Shown here: in pieces, positions 6,662-7,652 of the stretch | Position numbering within the stretch: the stretch's first letter is position 1 | Layout: every line of letters starts with the position of its first letter | Source: Candidatus Hydrogenedentota bacterium | GTDB taxonomy: Bacteria; Hydrogenedentota; Hydrogenedentia; Hydrogenedentales; SLHB01 | Direction of reading: 5' to 3' | NCBI GenBank assembly: GCA_003552485.1 | Contig: PUMX01000383.1 | Span: forward strand, 1-7,652 | DNA length: 7,652 nucleotides | The notes under the pieces: generated by a model | What the model saw: only the letters and a program-made list of their open reading frames with translations | What the model was told of the DNA's origin: nothing | The model's database searches: none | Translations under genes and position numbers: made by a program

Positions 6662-6711
6662 TTCCCGGCATGCTCAATTCTGCGCCAAGCGCCCCGCCAA
6701 TTCCCGGCATG
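6662..6711. repeat. 11-bp direct repeat pair upstream of the pilin-like gene promoter
   Basis: TTCCCGGCATG occurs at 6662-6672 and 6701-6711, a 39-bp period. The nearer copy ends 16 bp before the -35 box of the pilin-like gene promoter. The position suits activator or repressor sites; the identity of any binding protein is unknown. Confidence 0.45.
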
Positions 6712-6727
6712 ATCGGCAAAACGGCAT

Positions 6728-6756
6728 TTGACGGTTTGCCAACCGCGTGGTATTAT
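6728..6756 (+). promoter_or_regulatory. Sigma70-type promoter of the pilin-like gene
   Basis: TTGACG (6728-6733, 5 of 6 match to the -35 consensus) and TATTAT (6751-6756, 5 of 6 match to the -10) are separated by exactly 17 bp. Transcription would start near 6763, giving a leader of about 40 nt that carries AGGA at 6791-6794, 7 nt before the ATG at 6802. This is the best promoter in the window. Confidence 0.75.
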
Positions 6757-6801
6757 CCAATTAAGAGTGTTGGGGACCCGTTGACCGAAAAGGAAACGAC
6801 C

Positions 6802-7652
6802 ATGAGTACCGCGCGCAACCGGGGTTTTACCCTTATCGAGCTACTCACCGTCATTGCAATCCTGTCCATTCTGTTCGCCATAAGCGCCGTGGCGGTGCCC
6901 CGTGTGCTCGAGCGGGCGCGCATTGCCAACACTGAAGGCCTGATGCATGACTTGCGCACGGCGCTCAGCACGTATTTAGCCGATCACGGAACGTTCCCTC
7001 CGGCCTACGGGTATTTGCAAAACCCCGACACCGATCCAGATAACCATCGGGCGCGGTTCAACCTTATCCCGTATACGGCTCGGTTGAATATTCACCGCAG
7101 CGTGGACAACTACGATCCCTTCTCGTCGAGCCACGACACCAATCAAAACAACGATATTGATCTGCTGGAGTTTCACCCCTATGGTGATCAAGAGGCGCCG
7201 GGAAGCTTCGATTTCCCCAATGTCCTGTATGATGGAAACAACCTGCCGGGCGAAGTAAACCAACAGTTGAATAACCCCCGGCCGCTTGTCTATATCCCGG
7301 TGAACAGCGATGACGCGCAGCTCGTGCGTGACTTCTATCATCGCAACGTAGATGCGGGGACACTTGAACAGCGAATGTACGCCCGTATGTGGCCGGAAGA
7401 CGATCCGCGCCTGTCCCGCGTGCGGCGGCGTCCCACGGTATATGACAGTTTCGTGCTGATTAGCATGGGGCCGCAGGAACACACCAGCGGCGTCGTGGCG
7501 ACGCATGACGATGAATCACTCGTAAACCATCCGGAAACTGTGTATTACGAGGACCCAGACGCTAGGTATTACTTCACCGCGTTGCGGACCTATTTCCTCG
7601 CTACCCGCGACTTGACCGGCGACGGCTCGCCCGATTTCGATTTCCGGAGCCG
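6802..7652 (+). CDS. Type IV pilin-like / pseudopilin protein (3' end outside window)
   Basis: The open frame gives 283 residues with no stop before the window ends. The N-terminus is a class III (prepilin) signal: a short basic leader MSTARNRG, cleavage expected after G8, then FTLIELLTVIAILSIL with the conserved Glu at position 5 of the mature protein (E13) and a hydrophobic helix to about residue 32. The following amphipathic helix (ERARIANTEGLMHDLRTALSTYLADHGTFPP) resembles GspG-type pseudopilins of type II secretion. The rest is far longer than the usual 130-150 residues of GspG and I do not recognise it. It is acidic and holds an EF-hand-like loop at 112-123 (D112, N114, N116, D118, D120, E123) and a second Asp-rich turn at 270-280 (DLTGDGSPDFD). 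The start has AGGA 7 nt upstream and a strong promoter. Likely a secretion or pilus component at the envelope; the exact subtype is open. Confidence 0.85.
   Translation, partial: MSTARNRGFTLIELLTVIAILSILFAISAVAVPRVLERARIANTEGLMHDLRTALSTYLADHGTFPPAYGYLQNPDTDPDNHRARFNLIPYTARLNIHRSVDNYDPFSSSHDTNQNNDIDLLEFHPYGDQEAPGSFDFPNVLYDGNNLPGEVNQQLNNPRPLVYIPVNSDDAQLVRDFYHRNVDAGTLEQRMYARMWPEDDPRLSRVRRRPTVYDSFVLISMGPQEHTSGVVATHDDESLVNHPETVYYEDPDARYYFTALRTYFLATRDLTGDGSPDFDFRS

Larger units (their letters stand above)
6246..6801. other. Divergent intergenic region between uvrD and the pilin-like gene
   Basis: These 556 bp hold no convincing gene; a minus-strand open frame at 6486-6719 lacks recognisable features. 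Visible elements are short direct repeats: CGTGAAT twice in tandem at 6265-6278, TCGCGCAGGG at 6311-6320 and 6332-6341, GATTCAG at 6483-6489 and 6493-6499, and TTCCCGGCATG at 6662-6672 and 6701-6711. A clear plus-strand promoter lies at 6728-6756. I could not identify a convincing minus-strand promoter for uvrD. No tRNA or known RNA family was recognised. A decayed gene or unrecognised small RNA cannot be excluded. Confidence 0.55.

Noticed and set aside
6486..6719. Minus-strand open frame of 77 codons in the uvrD-pilin gap
   Set aside because: No ribosome binding site, no recognisable domain and no membrane or signal pattern; most likely chance.
6976..7506. Minus-strand open frame of 176 codons
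   Set aside because: It lies entirely antisense to the pilin-like gene, which has a prepilin signal, promoter and ribosome binding site; the antisense product shows no domain.

Overview
The window carries five genes on the minus strand in the order uvrD/pcrA, pheA, a cyclophilin-type prolyl isomerase, surE, exoD. A small unrecognised plus-strand ORF converges on them at the left edge, and a plus-strand type IV pilin-like gene diverges from them at the right edge and runs off the window. Coding density is high, G+C looks moderately high, and no mobile element, CRISPR array, rRNA or tRNA was seen.

The organism is a bacterium, probably Gram-negative. The support is a membrane-anchored cyclophilin with a likely periplasmic domain, a pseudopilin-like protein, and SurE next to an ExoD-family membrane protein. 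The cyclophilin variant (QFG in place of QGG) and the large pilin-like protein recall the PVC/Hydrogenedentota-like part of the tree. That placement is inference from protein style only.

Layout: 3-335 (+) is a small acidic protein of unknown function. 307-1002 (-) is exoD and 1049-1801 (-) is surE, 46 bp apart and probably co-transcribed. 1802-2115 is a non-coding gap with three stem-loops, including the best terminator candidate in the window. 2116-2919 (-) is the anchored cyclophilin. 3052-4122 (-) is the bifunctional chorismate mutase/prephenate dehydratase, which overlaps uvrD by 4 bp. 4119-6245 (-) is the UvrD/PcrA helicase. 6246-6801 is a divergent intergenic region with short direct repeats and a clear sigma70-type promoter for the pilin-like gene. 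6802-7652 (+) is that gene, truncated by the window edge.

The genes are mostly housekeeping: DNA repair, phenylalanine synthesis, protein folding, nucleotide salvage or stationary-phase survival, and envelope. I see no convincing new multi-gene system. The points most worth a second look are the structured cyclophilin-surE gap, an Asn-to-Thr change in a conserved prephenate dehydratase motif, and an EF-hand-like loop in an unusually long pilin-like protein.
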